A stretch of DNA of 64,000 nucleotides from contig NW_027192194.1 in assembly GCF_041956535.1 (NCBI RefSeq), forward strand, positions 403,444-467,443, given 5' to 3'. This document shows, in pieces, positions 54,277 through 64,000 of this stretch (position 1 is its first letter; every line of letters starts with the position of its first letter). Below the pieces are notes generated by a model that was given only the letters and a program-made list of their open reading frames with translations, was not told the origin of the DNA and made no database searches. A program made the translations under genes and the position numbers. Source of the stretch: Calcarisporiella thermophila CBS 279.70 (taxonomy: Eukaryota > Calcarisporiellomycota).

Positions 54277-55997
54277 ATGGCAGAACTCGAATCAGCAGCG
54301 GACAGAGAAAACACGGACACGAAAGTGACAGCCGCCGATCAGACTGCGATCTCCGCCTCTGAGGCCACAAGACAAAAGTCGCCATCGAAATCGGATACCG
54401 ATCAACTGCCTCCCCTCCCCCCGCTCTCCATCCCCTTAACCTGCGTCTCCTCCCCCTCCGCCAATTCTACCGAATTCTCCCCGTCTAATCGTCGCCAATC
54501 CCAACGCTCAGGGCTGAACTCCCCTTCCTCCCCCGCGACACAGGATGGCTTATCCGATTCCTCCATGGCCGGAAGAGGCGCTAGGCGCCAGGCATCTCAG
54601 CGTAATAATTACATTATCCGCCCCAAGCGGCCGTACCGCCCCCGCTGGCACAACCAGGGCTACATGGTGTTCCTCGCACTAAGATCGTCGGGCAAAAAGT
54701 GGATGGCCAGGGGAGAGCTCTGTAGGACGGCCGTGGAGCTGGATGAAAAAATAAGCAAGCAGAGAGGTTTGCCGCGGGTATTCCGCAGCAAGGTAAGTTG
54801 TTGTGGTTGCAGTTGTCATTGATGTTTTATTGTTGGAAATGAAGGAGACATCTCATCTCCCATCAATCCTAGACACCCATTAACAGCGCAAGCGCGGTTT
54901 TGACCACCAACTCCGATAAGTTGTTTGTTGCCTTTAAACCGGAAGGAGAGCGAAGCACCTACTTCCGCCTCTCTTACGAGCCTGCCAACTTCGACCAGGC
55001 TGTTAGCACCTATAACGAGTGGATGAAGAAGCTGATAGAGCACGACTGGCCGCTATGTTTCGGCGTTCCAAAAGAGAAAAACGGGCTGTCGGCGGACGAG
55101 GTTGAGCAGACTTCGACCCAGACCGCGGATGGCCACGAGAGGAAGAACGAGAGCTCAACGGGCGAAGGAAATGGGGAGGGCGAGCTAAAGCGCAAGCATG
55201 TGGAGGAAGGAGAGCAGGAAATCGTAAAACGGCAGAGGGCGCAAGAAACCGACCCGGAGCTGGCCGACATGACCAGGACGGAAAATGGCGTCCATGGTCC
55301 ACCCAACCCCGAGCTGAATGGCGGCCCTGGGCAGGAGCAGCTGCTCTCTGAGCAACCGGCCACAAGCGAGGGTGACGAGGATGCGCCGATATTTTCAAAG
55401 GACCTCGCCACCGCCTCTGAGGCCAAGACGCTGCCGTCGGACGATCCGAGTTGGGTGAACATTGAGGATTTGGATCTTTCTAATGTGCCGAAATCGCTCG
55501 ACGACATCGTCGAGGTCCGGCCTTCCACCATCCCGGGCGCTGGCCGTGGGCTTTTCGCAAAGCGCTTTTTGCCGTTCAACACACCCCTCGGGTTCTACTT
55601 TGGCGTTCCAATGACAGAAGATGAATTCGACTCCATGAAGGATGGGGTCGGGATCGCCTCCTCTTACTCCATCATGTACCGGAAGACCGTGCTCGACGCG
55701 ACGGATGAGAACGGACAGCCATTCACCGATCCAAATGGCAAGCTCTATTGTCATTTCCACTTCATGAATGAGAACACTTCCGGAGGCGGCAACATCACGT
55801 TCCTGGAAGGAAACACCGTCAATCAGGTCATTTGCTGGACAACGCGCGACATCCAGCCCGACGAGGAGCTCTTTGTGTACTATGGCAAAGAGGTCGATCG
55901 CGAACACTGGAACAGGAGCGGGAGTGAGGCCACGAATACGGGCGAGCACCCAGGCGGCCAGAATGAGACACTGCCTGAGGATTCTCCGTCCACATAG
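54277..55997 (+). CDS. SET/PR-domain protein (putative chromatin-associated)
   Basis: Two exons (54277-54792, 54873-55997) give 547 codons (546 aa). The N-terminal 115 residues are disordered and Ser/Pro-rich. A conserved globular part follows (RPYRPRWHNQGYMVFLAL ... RTAVELDEKISKQRGLP). After an acidic, Glu-rich linker, residues about 375-520 form a SET domain: VRPSTIPGAGRGLFAKRF at the start and RDIQPDEELFVYYGKEV at the end. The usual catalytic N-H-S-C motif is replaced by FHFMNENTSGGGNI, closer to PR (PRDM-type) domains. The YYG near the end is the conserved catalytic Tyr region. Methyltransferase activity is uncertain; a reader or divergent enzyme is possible. Similar SET proteins with this N-terminal part occur in other fungi, but the name cannot be fixed. 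Confidence 0.8.
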
Positions 55998-56455
55998 GGC
56001 TTCCTCTCGCGATAGAGCTGTTTATCCCGCTGTCTTATTTTCAATTTGTTTCTTCATCATCCTATACTCTCTCTCTTCCCTCCCTTCCTTCCTCCCTCCT
56101 TCTCTTATCTCTCTCTTCACTTTGGCTATTTTCATTTTAACTCCATTGATGCCATTTTACAGTTTGATTTGATATTTTTTTTCTTCTATCCCCCCTCAAA
56201 AGCCCTTTCTCTTGTATTTTTTTTTCCAAGGTTCGATTTTCCTTTATTTTCTATATGAATATCAAAATTTCAATCCTTTTTGAAATCGTGCCGCGATTCG
56301 TTAGCTCCACTCCTCTTGTCAAAAAAACCGGGAGCATGCATTTGCATTAATATCTCTGGACCTTGTGACCACCGAGACCGCGTGAAATTTTCTTCGCATT
56401 TTCCTTCCCGTTTTCCTCATCTCCACCTCCTCGCTCCCCGTCCCCCCCATCGATA
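55998..56455. other. Intergenic region between SET-domain gene and the proline-rich gene
   Basis: About 460 bases, strongly C/T-rich in the first half (CCTTCC repeats at 56075-56115). No gene seen; a pyrimidine-rich leader lies immediately before the ATG at 56456. Confidence 0.4.
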
Positions 56456-57640
56456 ATGGCAAACCAAGAACTCATCACCACATCATCCGCATCCCGGGAT
56501 CCTCCAGTGGCTCAATCCGACAAATCCCCTGAGCCCGTGGTCTGCTTCTTTCACGAGCAGCCACAAGAGTATCGGGATGGAGGGGAAAGGTACATGATAT
56601 CCCCCGCAACCACGATTGCACAGCAAAAGAAGTTCGTGGTTGGAGGGGACGACACGGATAGCGAGGCGACGCCGGAGCTAAGTGGAGAGCGAGGGGCCAT
56701 TCTAAGTGATAAGGGCATGGATCGGATGCCCTCCTCCTTTGACAATCGTTTATTTTCGCGTCCGTCTTTGGGAGAGCCCAACATGAAGGCGTGGGAAGCT
56801 GGAAAGGACACCGAGCCCCCGATCGCCGCCCAGGAAAACGCAGCAATGGAGAGGCTAAAGGAGGGCTGCGAGGAAAAAGAAGGGCCTCCTCCACCACCCC
56901 AACCCGAATTCCACCCGGGGGAGCCTATTAGTAATGAGGAGCCATTGCCATCGACCATAACGCCTCCGACCAGCGAACAATACGTCTACCATGGAAGACC
57001 TGTGGCACCTGTTCCAGGCGAGAACACGCCGAACCTGCCGGCGGAGCCCGTCCCCACTGAGCCAGCCCCTGAAGCGGTAAACCTGGGCCAGGACCCCGCC
57101 CAGACACAGGCCTATCAGGCGTGGTCCATTGCGCGCACCAATGCAAACCGCAAGCCAATGGCCGGCAAACCGCAGCGATCGATACCCACTCCAGATACCA
57201 ACCCATCGCATCTCCAAGCAACGTCTGGCGTGAAGTTGCCCACCTCTCTTCCCCTCCAGCCCTCGCTGCCGCCCGACATCGACTCACCCCCTCGCCCGAC
57301 CCCCGGCCATCCCGCCCCAACTCCCCCCAGCCCCCACGATAATCACTCCTCCCCCCCCTCTCTCCCCGGCTCGACCTACCCATCCACAGCGCATACCCCC
57401 CTCTCACGCACGCAGCAAAAGCTGTTTCTCCAACGCCAGCATGTCCTTGCCGAGGACCCCAACCACCTCGCGCACCCTCGCAACCAGCGATTGCTGAAGA
57501 AAGAGATGGAGAGGCTAAATCGGGAATACGTTTGCCTACGGAGGTTCGAGGATCCCATCATGGACTCCTTGCAACGGTGTTTCGCACGGAAGCAGCAGAT
57601 GGGCCTAGGATCCCAGCCGTCTTCAGCACGTTCACACTGA
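56456..57640 (+). CDS. Proline-rich protein with conserved C-terminal helix, possibly Tco89-like (TORC1)
   Basis: An intronless 394-aa frame. The first 310 residues are disordered: Pro/Ser/Glu-rich, with a possible short motif VVCFFHEQPQEYRDGG near residue 30. The C-terminal 80 residues are ordered: LSRTQQKLFLQRQHVLAED, then HPRNQRLLKKEMERLNREYVCLRRFEDPI, shown here in part. The R-T-Q-Q-K-L-x-L-Q-R block followed by an E-R-x-x-R-E-Y-x-x-x-R-R helix recurs in a fungal family that I associate, from memory and with reservations, with the TORC1 subunit Tco89. If right, the protein would be a vacuole-membrane TORC1 accessory subunit. Without a search this remains tentative; it could also be an unrelated fungal-specific protein. 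Confidence 0.6.
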   Translation: MANQELITTSSASRDPPVAQSDKSPEPVVCFFHEQPQEYRDGGERYMISPATTIAQQKKFVVGGDDTDSEATPELSGERGAILSDKGMDRMPSSFDNRLFSRPSLGEPNMKAWEAGKDTEPPIAAQENAAMERLKEGCEEKEGPPPPPQPEFHPGEPISNEEPLPSTITPPTSEQYVYHGRPVAPVPGENTPNLPAEPVPTEPAPEAVNLGQDPAQTQAYQAWSIARTNANRKPMAGKPQRSIPTPDTNPSHLQATSGVKLPTSLPLQPSLPPDIDSPPRPTPGHPAPTPPSPHDNHSSPPSLPGSTYPSTAHTPLSRTQQKLFLQRQHVLAEDPNHLAHPRNQRLLKKEMERLNREYVCLRRFEDPIMDSLQRCFARKQQMGLGSQPSSARSH

Positions 57641-58455
57641 CACGTTATGTTTCCCCATGTTTGATTTGTTTTTCTAGCAATATCTCTTTTTTCCTTGTGA
57701 AATAGTTTTTGTTTCCCCCCTCTCTTGGCTGAGCAGAAATATCCCACTCTACCCTGCTCTTATTCTGTAGCATTATCATTTGTTTTATTTTCTTGTATTT
57801 TTGTTATCTTCTCTAATGAACCAAGGCCCCAACTCGCCAACCAGACTTGGGAAGTGGAAAGGAGGGAGAGAGAGACCGAGAGAAAATAAGGCTAGCTAGG
57901 TCCACCCTATCCCTTCCACCAGCCCAGCTGTGTGATGAAGAGCAAGTTCCACAGTGCCCCTCTTTTTTTTTGTTCTCCACGCTTTTTGCACAACAACAAC
58001 AAGCGCTCTTAATTTCTCCTTCCCTCCAGCTGCAGCCCTAAATGGGGCCAATCAGTGAGCCACCCTAGTTGCGGGAAATGCTAGTTGTGTCGGGAAATTT
58101 GAGTGCCTAATTTTTTAAATTAGCCCAAGCCACTTAATTAACTCTAAGAAACAAAACTTGTTCTCCCCCCCCCCCTCTCTAACCGTTCCTCCCCGTATAT
58201 TTCCTTCCGCTTCGCTTTTAGAAGGCCTATGAAGATCGCATTCCTGATGCGATGCACTGGAGAATTTTAGCTTGACGCGCACGTCTCATCATGATTCTGG
58301 ATTTCTCTCATTATTTATCCGCCTAATTTCGTAATTCATCCCATTCAGCTCTTTATACTCTTTCGGATTAGCTGCTCCTCTCTAATATTTGCCCCTCCCT
58401 CCATCTTTCCACCATCGCACCCCCTATCCTTACCTGAAAACGCCTGGCCATTGCA
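57641..58455. other. Intergenic region between proline-rich gene and RAX1-like gene
   Basis: About 815 bases. The left part is T-rich and probably the 3' end of the upstream gene; C-runs occur at 58166-58176. No coding frame supported. Confidence 0.4.
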
Positions 58456-59649
58456 ATGTACCCGCCCCACGACGCGCCCATTTCAAAAAAAGGGGGCGTG
58501 CCCGCGCCATTCGACCCACACTCGCTTCCCACCCTAGACCAGGTGCTCGCCCGCACCACCCGCCCCCCCGTCTGCCTCTATAGTTTCCGCCTCTTTCTCG
58601 AGAGGCGCCATCTCTCGGCAGAGCTTCTCTTTTGGCTGCATTTGCGCGAGCTTGAGCAGCTACAGAGGCTGCATATGCGCCAGCTGAAGCGCACCGCAAG
58701 TCAGCAGGATCTGGTGTCGGACCTGGAGCAGGATGCATGGGGCCCGGAGGCAAACCAGAGGGGGCCGGAGGGGACCCGTAGACTGTCACAGTTGTTGGCC
58801 AAATTCTCGTTCGGCGAGACGGAGCCGCTCGCGCTCTTCTCGCCGTCGGCAGCGTCGCTGGATTCGACGCCCACCCCCGCAAGCACCTCCTCCCAGCAGC
58901 ACATCACCGCGGTGGCGATGCCGCGGATGATCCTCCATCGGGAATCGCTGCTCTCCGGCCTGGATCTCAACCAGGAGATCGCGCCCCAGACGGTCCGCGA
59001 TTGCGCCCGCCGGGTCTACCAAATGTACATCCCCATCAACGCCGACCGCGAGCTCCTCGGCGTCGACCTGGACGTGCGCGCCCGGGTGGTCGACCGGGTT
59101 GGCCGCGGCGAGCTGGAGGACCCATGCTTCTCCGCCGAGGTCTTTGCCGAGGTCAAGGAGCACGTGCACAGCCGCCTCGAGCAATACCATTTCCCGCTCT
59201 TCATGGCCTTCAGCACCACGCGAAACCTGACGGAGCGGCATGCGTTTTGGAGGCTGGTACTGGGGCTCTTCATGGTGTTCTGCGGCTTCACCCTGATGCT
59301 CACCCTGATCTTCACAGACGTGCCCCGGGTCGACCGCCTCTGGGGCGTGCTCCCCTTCTGGGTCGGGATGTACAACTTGTCGGTGGGGTGGACGGAGCTG
59401 TGCCCTCTGACGGTGCTTGTCGGTCGACTCTAGTAAGTTTCTTAGGTTTTTTTTTTGGGAGGAGGGTGTCCCTGACTGAAACGCTCTTTTGGTTGTAGCG
59501 AGACGAGCGCCCTGCGCTTTGCACGGATCGAGGAAAAGAGTGTGCTCAAGATGCTGGTCAGGCTGGCCATCCAACAACTCGTCGCCTCCTTGATCCCCGC
59601 GCTGGTTATCACTGCACTTTTCTGCGCGATTCCTGGCCGCCGGCTGTAG
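58456..59649 (+). CDS. RGS-domain membrane protein, Rax1-like
   Basis: Two exons (58456-59432, 59499-59649) give 376 codons (375 aa). The N-terminal region has PTLDQVLARTTRPPVCLYSFRLFLERRHLSAELLFWL, here abbreviated: TLDQVL ... FRLFLERR ... ELLFWL, the first helices of an RGS fold. A long variable insert is followed by the C-terminal RGS helices (VYQMYIPINADREL, LEDPCFSAEVFAEVKEHV, HFPLFMAF). Then come three to four membrane segments (LGLFMVFCGFTLMLTLIF, LPFWVGMYNLSVGW, IPALVITALFCAI). An RGS domain followed by membrane segments is the layout of yeast Rax1, a bud-site selection protein that marks cell poles. The intron falls within the membrane part. The large insert splitting the RGS domain is typical of Rax1-type proteins. 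Confidence 0.85.
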
Positions 59650-60218
59650 TCTCACCCCTCTCACCCTCCCCCTCTTTTTTTTCTTTAATTATTTGCCTAT
59701 GTGCCTGTGTGTGGTCTGCCAATGTATTTAACACTAAAGCCTTCGCTTCTCTCTCTTTTTTTAACCCCCTCTTCCCCACCCCCACCCCCTTCCTCTGTCT
59801 CCCTTGGAGGGTCTACATATGCTTCTCTAGCCCTGCTCCTTCAACTTGTTTTACTACCCGTAATTTGCTTTAATATTTCATCCCGAGCTTTGTTTTCCCC
59901 CCTTCCTCAAACTGTTTTATTCCACTTTCGAATAATTCGAATCTCCTGTCCATGGAATCGAAACCGAGGCCCGCGGCTATGGGACCGCTTCATTTTTTGG
60001 CCGAAGCTCCCCCATTTTCCCGCGACTAATAAGCATCGGGGAGGTTGGGAGCTGAGTTCCAAGCTATGGAACCGGCTTCCCGAGGTTCATGAATCTGTTG
60101 GGACCAATTTGATCAGGCCGTCAAAGAGCACCGAAATTTCATATGAAATTAGATTCCTTTTTCGTGACCTACTTTCTGGCCGTTTTCTGCACTGCACAGT
60201 AGAGAACCACCACCCATC
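59650..60218. other. Intergenic region upstream of the SDR gene
   Basis: About 570 bases, pyrimidine-rich around 59660-59800. A plus-strand frame of 173 codons (59701-60222) covers most of it but has no recognisable motif and ends just after the SDR start codon. It is more likely leader and promoter sequence. Confidence 0.4.
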
Positions 60219-61357
60219 ATGAGTTTCGACAATCTTTTTGACGTTAAAGATAAAGTGGTGCTTGTCACCGGAGGGAGCCGTGGGTAAGCCCCGATGCTCT
60301 CCTTTTCATATTCCCATTCCCCCCACTGACCGCTTATATTTATTTGCCTTGTCGATGAAGCATCGGTGAGATGATTGCCGCGGTAAGTCTTGGAGAGCCG
60401 TTTTCATGCCTTGCCAAGCCATTCCGTCTAATATTTCCCTTGCCTTCTCTCCCAATCTCACTCTTTGTGGGTGTAGGGCTTCGTTGCCAAGGGATCTAAG
60501 GTGTACATCACTAGCCGGTCAGCCAAGGCCTGTGACGAGGTAAATGGTCCATGATTTCCCCGCACGTGGAAAAGTGTCCCTAACGAGGCTACGGCTTCAT
60601 TCGCTCAGGTCGCCACCAGGCTCAATCAAAAGGGGCCGGGCCAGTGCATCAGCATCCCCGCCGATCTTCAAAAGCAATCCGAAATCAATCGGCTTGCTGA
60701 CGAATTGAAGAAGCGAGAGCAGCATCTTGATGTGCTCATCAACAATGCCGGCGCTAACTGGGCAGAGCCGCTGGACACCTACTCGGAAGCCGGATGGAAC
60801 AAAGTGCTCAACTTGAACGCGTCGGCCCCCTTTTTCCTGACTCAGGCGTAAGTGATTACTGTTGATTGCCAATGGGTTAGAGCGAGCACCCACGCTAGTT
60901 CTCTCTCTCTCCCACTCTCCTTCTTAATACCTTGGGACTAACTGTGATGTACAGGATGCTCCCTCTCCTCACCGCCAAGGGAACCCAGGAGAACCCGAGC
61001 AGGGTGATCATGATCGGGTCCGTCGATGGCATCCGGGTACCCATCTTCGAGACGTTTGCGTACAGCTCGGCCAAGTCAGCGCTCCATCACGTCTCGAGGC
61101 ACCTGTCGGCGCACCTGGCGCCTCGCGGCGTCACCGTGAACGTGATTGCGCCCGGCCCATTCGAGTCCAAGATGATGGCGGAGACCATGAAGCGGTTTGG
61201 AGACGTCATCAAGGGCTCCAACCCTCTTGGCCGAATCGGCACCCCGGAGGATATTGCCGGGACCTGCATTTACCTAGCGTCGCGGGCGGGGGCCTACACG
61301 AACGGGTCCACCATCGTGGTGGACGGAGGCAGTCTCTACAGCACCGCACGCCTATGA
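60219..61357 (+). CDS. Short-chain dehydrogenase/reductase (3-oxoacyl reductase-like)
   Basis: An NAD(P)-dependent oxidoreductase with a Rossmann fold. Five exons (60219-60283, 60361-60382, 60477-60539, 60609-60847, 60955-61357) sum to 264 codons (263 aa), the classic SDR length. The cofactor motif TGGSRGIG is split by the first intron, the NNAGAN motif is intact, the active-site Ser lies in MIGSVDG and the catalytic YSSAK (Tyr-x-x-x-Lys) is present. The C-terminal substrate region reads APGPFESKMMAETM, then IVVDGGSLY. The N-terminus MSFDNLFDVKDKVVLVTGG is conserved in a fungal group often labelled rhamnolipid biosynthesis 3-oxoacyl reductase, an inherited label that does not prove rhamnolipid production. 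The second exon is only 22 bases. Substrate unknown. Confidence 0.9.
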
Positions 61358-61743
61358 GCCCGTTTGTCTATCCTTCTTATTTAACCACATCTTCCCCTAT
61401 TGTCTCGCTCCCACTCACGGAACAGATGACTCTCATTCAACCTTTATTTTAAGACAATAAATCTACTTCACAACTATATAAATACAATTCCAGAGTAAGG
61501 CATTCACGCGGAAAGGGGGGGGAGGGGGAAGCAAACAAAACAGAGTTAACAAGAGAGGAGCGGAGGAGGGGGGAGAGGGGTAGAAGAATAGAAGAGATAA
61601 CGCTAAAACACATGGAATGGCTTCAGAGGAGGGGGGGGTAAAAGGATTGGAGAACAGAGGAAGATTCGTTCATGTCTGGATTTTCTTTTCATTTTTTTTA
61701 GAGTGCCACTGCAACAATTTAAATAACGAGGACTGAACCACCT
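61358..61743. other. Convergent 3' intergenic region
   Basis: About 390 bases between the stops of the SDR gene and the amino-acid transporter. Purine-rich G-runs at 61517-61650 and AATAAA at about 61457. No coding frame supported. Confidence 0.45.
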
Positions 61744-63958
61744 CTACTTCGACTCGGCTGAACACTCCACTTTCTCCACCTGTGTTTCTTCTTTGCTCAG
61801 CTCTTGGTGGCGGACAGGCGCCTCGTCCTCATATCGCCACGGGTTGTTGACGCGGGAATGGCGGAAGCCGTAGGCGAAGTACACAACCAGTCCGATGGCT
61901 ATCCGACGAAGGGGGGAGGGGGAATGGAATAAAACAAAACGGCCATTTAGTTACCGATTCAAAAAGAGGATGAAAAATGAACAAGAATATTACCAATCCA
62001 GATGGCCAGTCGAATTAAGGTGGCCGTCGAGGCCGTACACAAGAGCACAATACAGGCAGCGGCGCCGATGACGGGCAGGAACCAAGCAGGGCCCGGGACG
62101 CGGAACCTGCGCTGCATGTGAGGCGAAGTATACCGGAGGATGATCACGCCGACGTGCACGAAGAAGAAAGCGAGAAGCGTGCCCACACTGGTCAGCTCGC
62201 CCAATACGCCGATGGGGAGAATTCCGCCCAGGATGGCCACCAAGACCCCGCTGATGATGGTGGTGTAGGTCGGGGTCCCGAACTTGGGGTGGATGTAGGC
62301 TGCAAAGCGGGGAAGGAGCCCGTCGCGCGCCATGGCGTAGAAAATGCGGGGCATGGCCATCAGCAGGACAAGAATGACCGAGGTGAGCCCGGCAATGGCA
62401 CCCAGCTCCACGATCACGCCGAGCCAGACCATGCCCGTTTGATTGATGACCACGGCCATGGGAGCAGCCACGTTGATCAGGAGCTTGTAGTTGACCACCC
62501 CCGTCATCACGAAGCACACCGCGATGTAGAGGGCGGTGCAGATGAACAGGGAGCCGAGAATCCCGATGGGGAGAGCGCGCTTCGGATCCTTGGCCTCCTG
62601 GGCGGTGGTGCACACCGCGTCGAACCCGATGAAGGCGAAGAACACAAGACTGGCCGCCTGGAACACTCCCGACACTCCGTATTTACCAAAGACACCTAGA
62701 GGCAAATCTGGTTAATCGCAGCCTGATCACTGAACAAGGCTAAGAATGCTCACCTTCATTGGGCGGGACAAAAGGCGTGTAGTTGTCATTGTTGATGTCC
62801 TTGATGCATGCGAAAATGAACAGCAGCACGACAAACACCTTGATCGCCACGATCACGCTGTTGACGCGGGCCGACTCGCGGATCCCGAAGACCAGGATCG
62901 TGGTGACCACCGCCACAATGATGATGGCGGGCAGATTGATCCCGGCGCCCGTCACCGAGAAGGAGGAGGTCTTGTCGTCCCAGCTGACGGGCGACTCGGT
63001 GACAGCCTTGCTGACATTCACGTGCAGCACATGCGAAAAGAGGTTGGTGACATAAGCCGACCTGGAAAAGAGGGGCGACTAGGTTAGCCTTGCCGCTAAC
63101 GCATTTAGGGAATCCCCGCGCTTACCAGCCCACGCTTACGGTAGCAGCCCCAACCAGATACTCCAAAATCAAGTTCCAACCTAGATCGCCATAAAGGGAA
63201 AGGGGGGAAAAAAGAGTTTAATCAGCCGAATTCCCACGTTACGAGCAGCGCCGGGGGGGGGAGGGGGACCCTTACCGATGAGCCACGATACCAACTCGCC
63301 CAGCGTTGCATACGCATAGGTGTACGCCGAGCCTGCGACGGGGATCATGGTCGCCATCTACAGCAGAAAAGCTGTGTTACCACTGAGCTCATAGGGTGTT
63401 TCAAGGGTTTCAAAGGGATGAATCATGCTATCAAACCCAATCAATTTAATCCGTCGACCAACCGGCTGAGGGATCAAATGACGTGCGGTAGCCGCCATTC
63501 CCCCACGGCTTCCGGCGGCGGACGCTGTGGGCGAAGGGGGCGCAAGAAGGACAGAACGCTTACCTCGGCATAGGATAAACCGGCCAGCGCCGACGCAAAG
63601 GCGGCGATGATGAAGGAGATCGAGATAGCGGGGCCTGCGTTCGCACCGGCAGCTTGACCTACAGCAGAGGAGGTTGGCGGGAAAAAGAGCTTAGTTCCTG
63701 CACAGCGCAGCCCCTCTTCTCGGCCGGATGGGCCGGCAGCCACGACTCACCTGTCAGCACAAAGATGCCGGTGCCGATGATGGCGCCCACTCCCACCATG
63801 ACGAGGTCGAACGGGCTGAGCGAGCGTTTGAAGGAGCCGTGGGCGGCCTCGTCGTCGAGCGAGTCCATGGTCTTGCGGTTGATGAGCTTGCGGCCGAAGC
63901 CTCGGAGCGAGTGGCCCGCGGACTTCTCGATCTGCTGCACCTCGGGTTTTTCGGGCAT
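61744..63958 (-). CDS. Cationic amino-acid transporter (APC superfamily, CAT/SLC7-like)
   Basis: A plasma- or vacuolar-membrane amino-acid permease of the APC superfamily. Seven exons (63751-63958, 63564-63658, 63276-63357, 63126-63180, 62754-63061, 61994-62695, 61744-61898) sum to 535 codons (534 aa). The N-terminal cytosolic part carries RGFGRKLINRKTMDSL, a CAT-family block, followed by LVMVGVGAIIGTGIFVLTG (segment 1, with the GTGIF substrate-binding motif) and GPAISISFIIAAFASALAGLSYAE. Later blocks are SAYTYAYATLGE, GWNLILEYLVGAA and FFAFIGFDAVCTTAQEAKDPKR, the latter diagnostic of CATs. Twelve or more membrane segments are predicted. The last residues are Glu-rich. The start ATG is preceded by a T-run on the plus strand. 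Substrate (Arg/Lys) is inferred from family resemblance. Confidence 0.92.
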
Positions 63959-64000
63959 GGTTTTTTTTTTATTTTTGGGCAATAAGCTACAGAGAGTCTA
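63959..64000. other. Start of upstream region of the amino-acid transporter
   Basis: Only 42 bases remain before the window ends; they contain a run of T (A on the coding strand) directly before the ATG. Nothing else can be said. Confidence 0.4.

Noticed and set aside
59701-60222. A 173-codon gene upstream of the SDR gene
   Set aside because: Pyrimidine-rich composition, no conserved motif, and overlap with the SDR start codon; probably leader sequence.
1-64000. CRISPR arrays, tRNA or rRNA genes, bacterial operons
   Set aside because: No regularly spaced direct repeats, no cloverleaf-like sequence and no rRNA blocks were recognised; gene structure is eukaryotic throughout.

Overview
The window is nuclear DNA from a fungus. 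It holds about 25 protein genes on both strands, most of them split by short GT-AG introns of roughly 50-110 bases. The gene set is fungal (GCN1, DEF1, DSN1, SUS1, a RAX1-like RGS protein, a C-5 sterol desaturase, a LAMMER kinase, BUD23, PRP3). Intron density and divergence suggest an early-diverging or intron-rich lineage rather than a budding yeast, but the sequence alone does not fix the species. Exon models were checked by hand: for almost every multi-exon gene the exon lengths add up to a whole number of codons.

Layout. 0.2-4.4 kb: PRP3 and, converging on it, an MFS sugar transporter. 6.8-10.1 kb: two tandem paralogues of a triose-phosphate/nucleotide-sugar-type transporter with identical intron positions. 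11.3-12.9 kb: a secreted, probably GPI-anchored, HExxHG protein whose metal-binding motif only appears after correct splicing. 13.7-14.9 kb: SUS1/ENY2 and VMA10 (V-ATPase G), divergent with 145 bases between them. 16.1-20.5 kb: LAMMER kinase and the kinetochore subunit DSN1, convergent. 21.2-34.4 kb: a small mitochondrial-type membrane protein, the very large GCN1, a FAT1-type acyl-CoA synthetase/transporter and the F1-ATPase inhibitor, all on the + strand.

34.9-40.3 kb is a gene-poor, rearranged stretch. It has an intronless esterase, a 164-base perfect-period tandem duplication, a textbook retroposed insertion (AATAAA, poly(A) tail, 16-base target-site duplication), a 20-base perfect hairpin, an F-box-like remnant and a small secreted protein. 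From 40.4 kb dense housekeeping genes return: PKA regulatory subunit, DEF1, an unrecognised polytopic membrane protein, C-5 sterol desaturase, mitochondrial uS13, BUD23, a SET/PR-domain protein, a proline-rich protein, a RAX1-like RGS protein, an SDR oxidoreductase and a cationic amino-acid transporter. The right-hand third is visibly richer in G+C than the left.

The run of Ns at 50527-50871 is flanked by the same 49 bases on both sides. Collapsing them gives a perfect reading frame through the sterol desaturase, so the gap is almost certainly an assembly artefact.

No prokaryotic features, CRISPR arrays, rRNA or tRNA genes were recognised. Functionally the genes are mostly independent, apart from loose themes: nutrient and translation signalling (GCN1, PKA R, possible TORC1-related protein), membrane lipids (FAT1, ERG3), ATP synthase/V-ATPase factors, and ribosome biogenesis (BUD23, uS13m).
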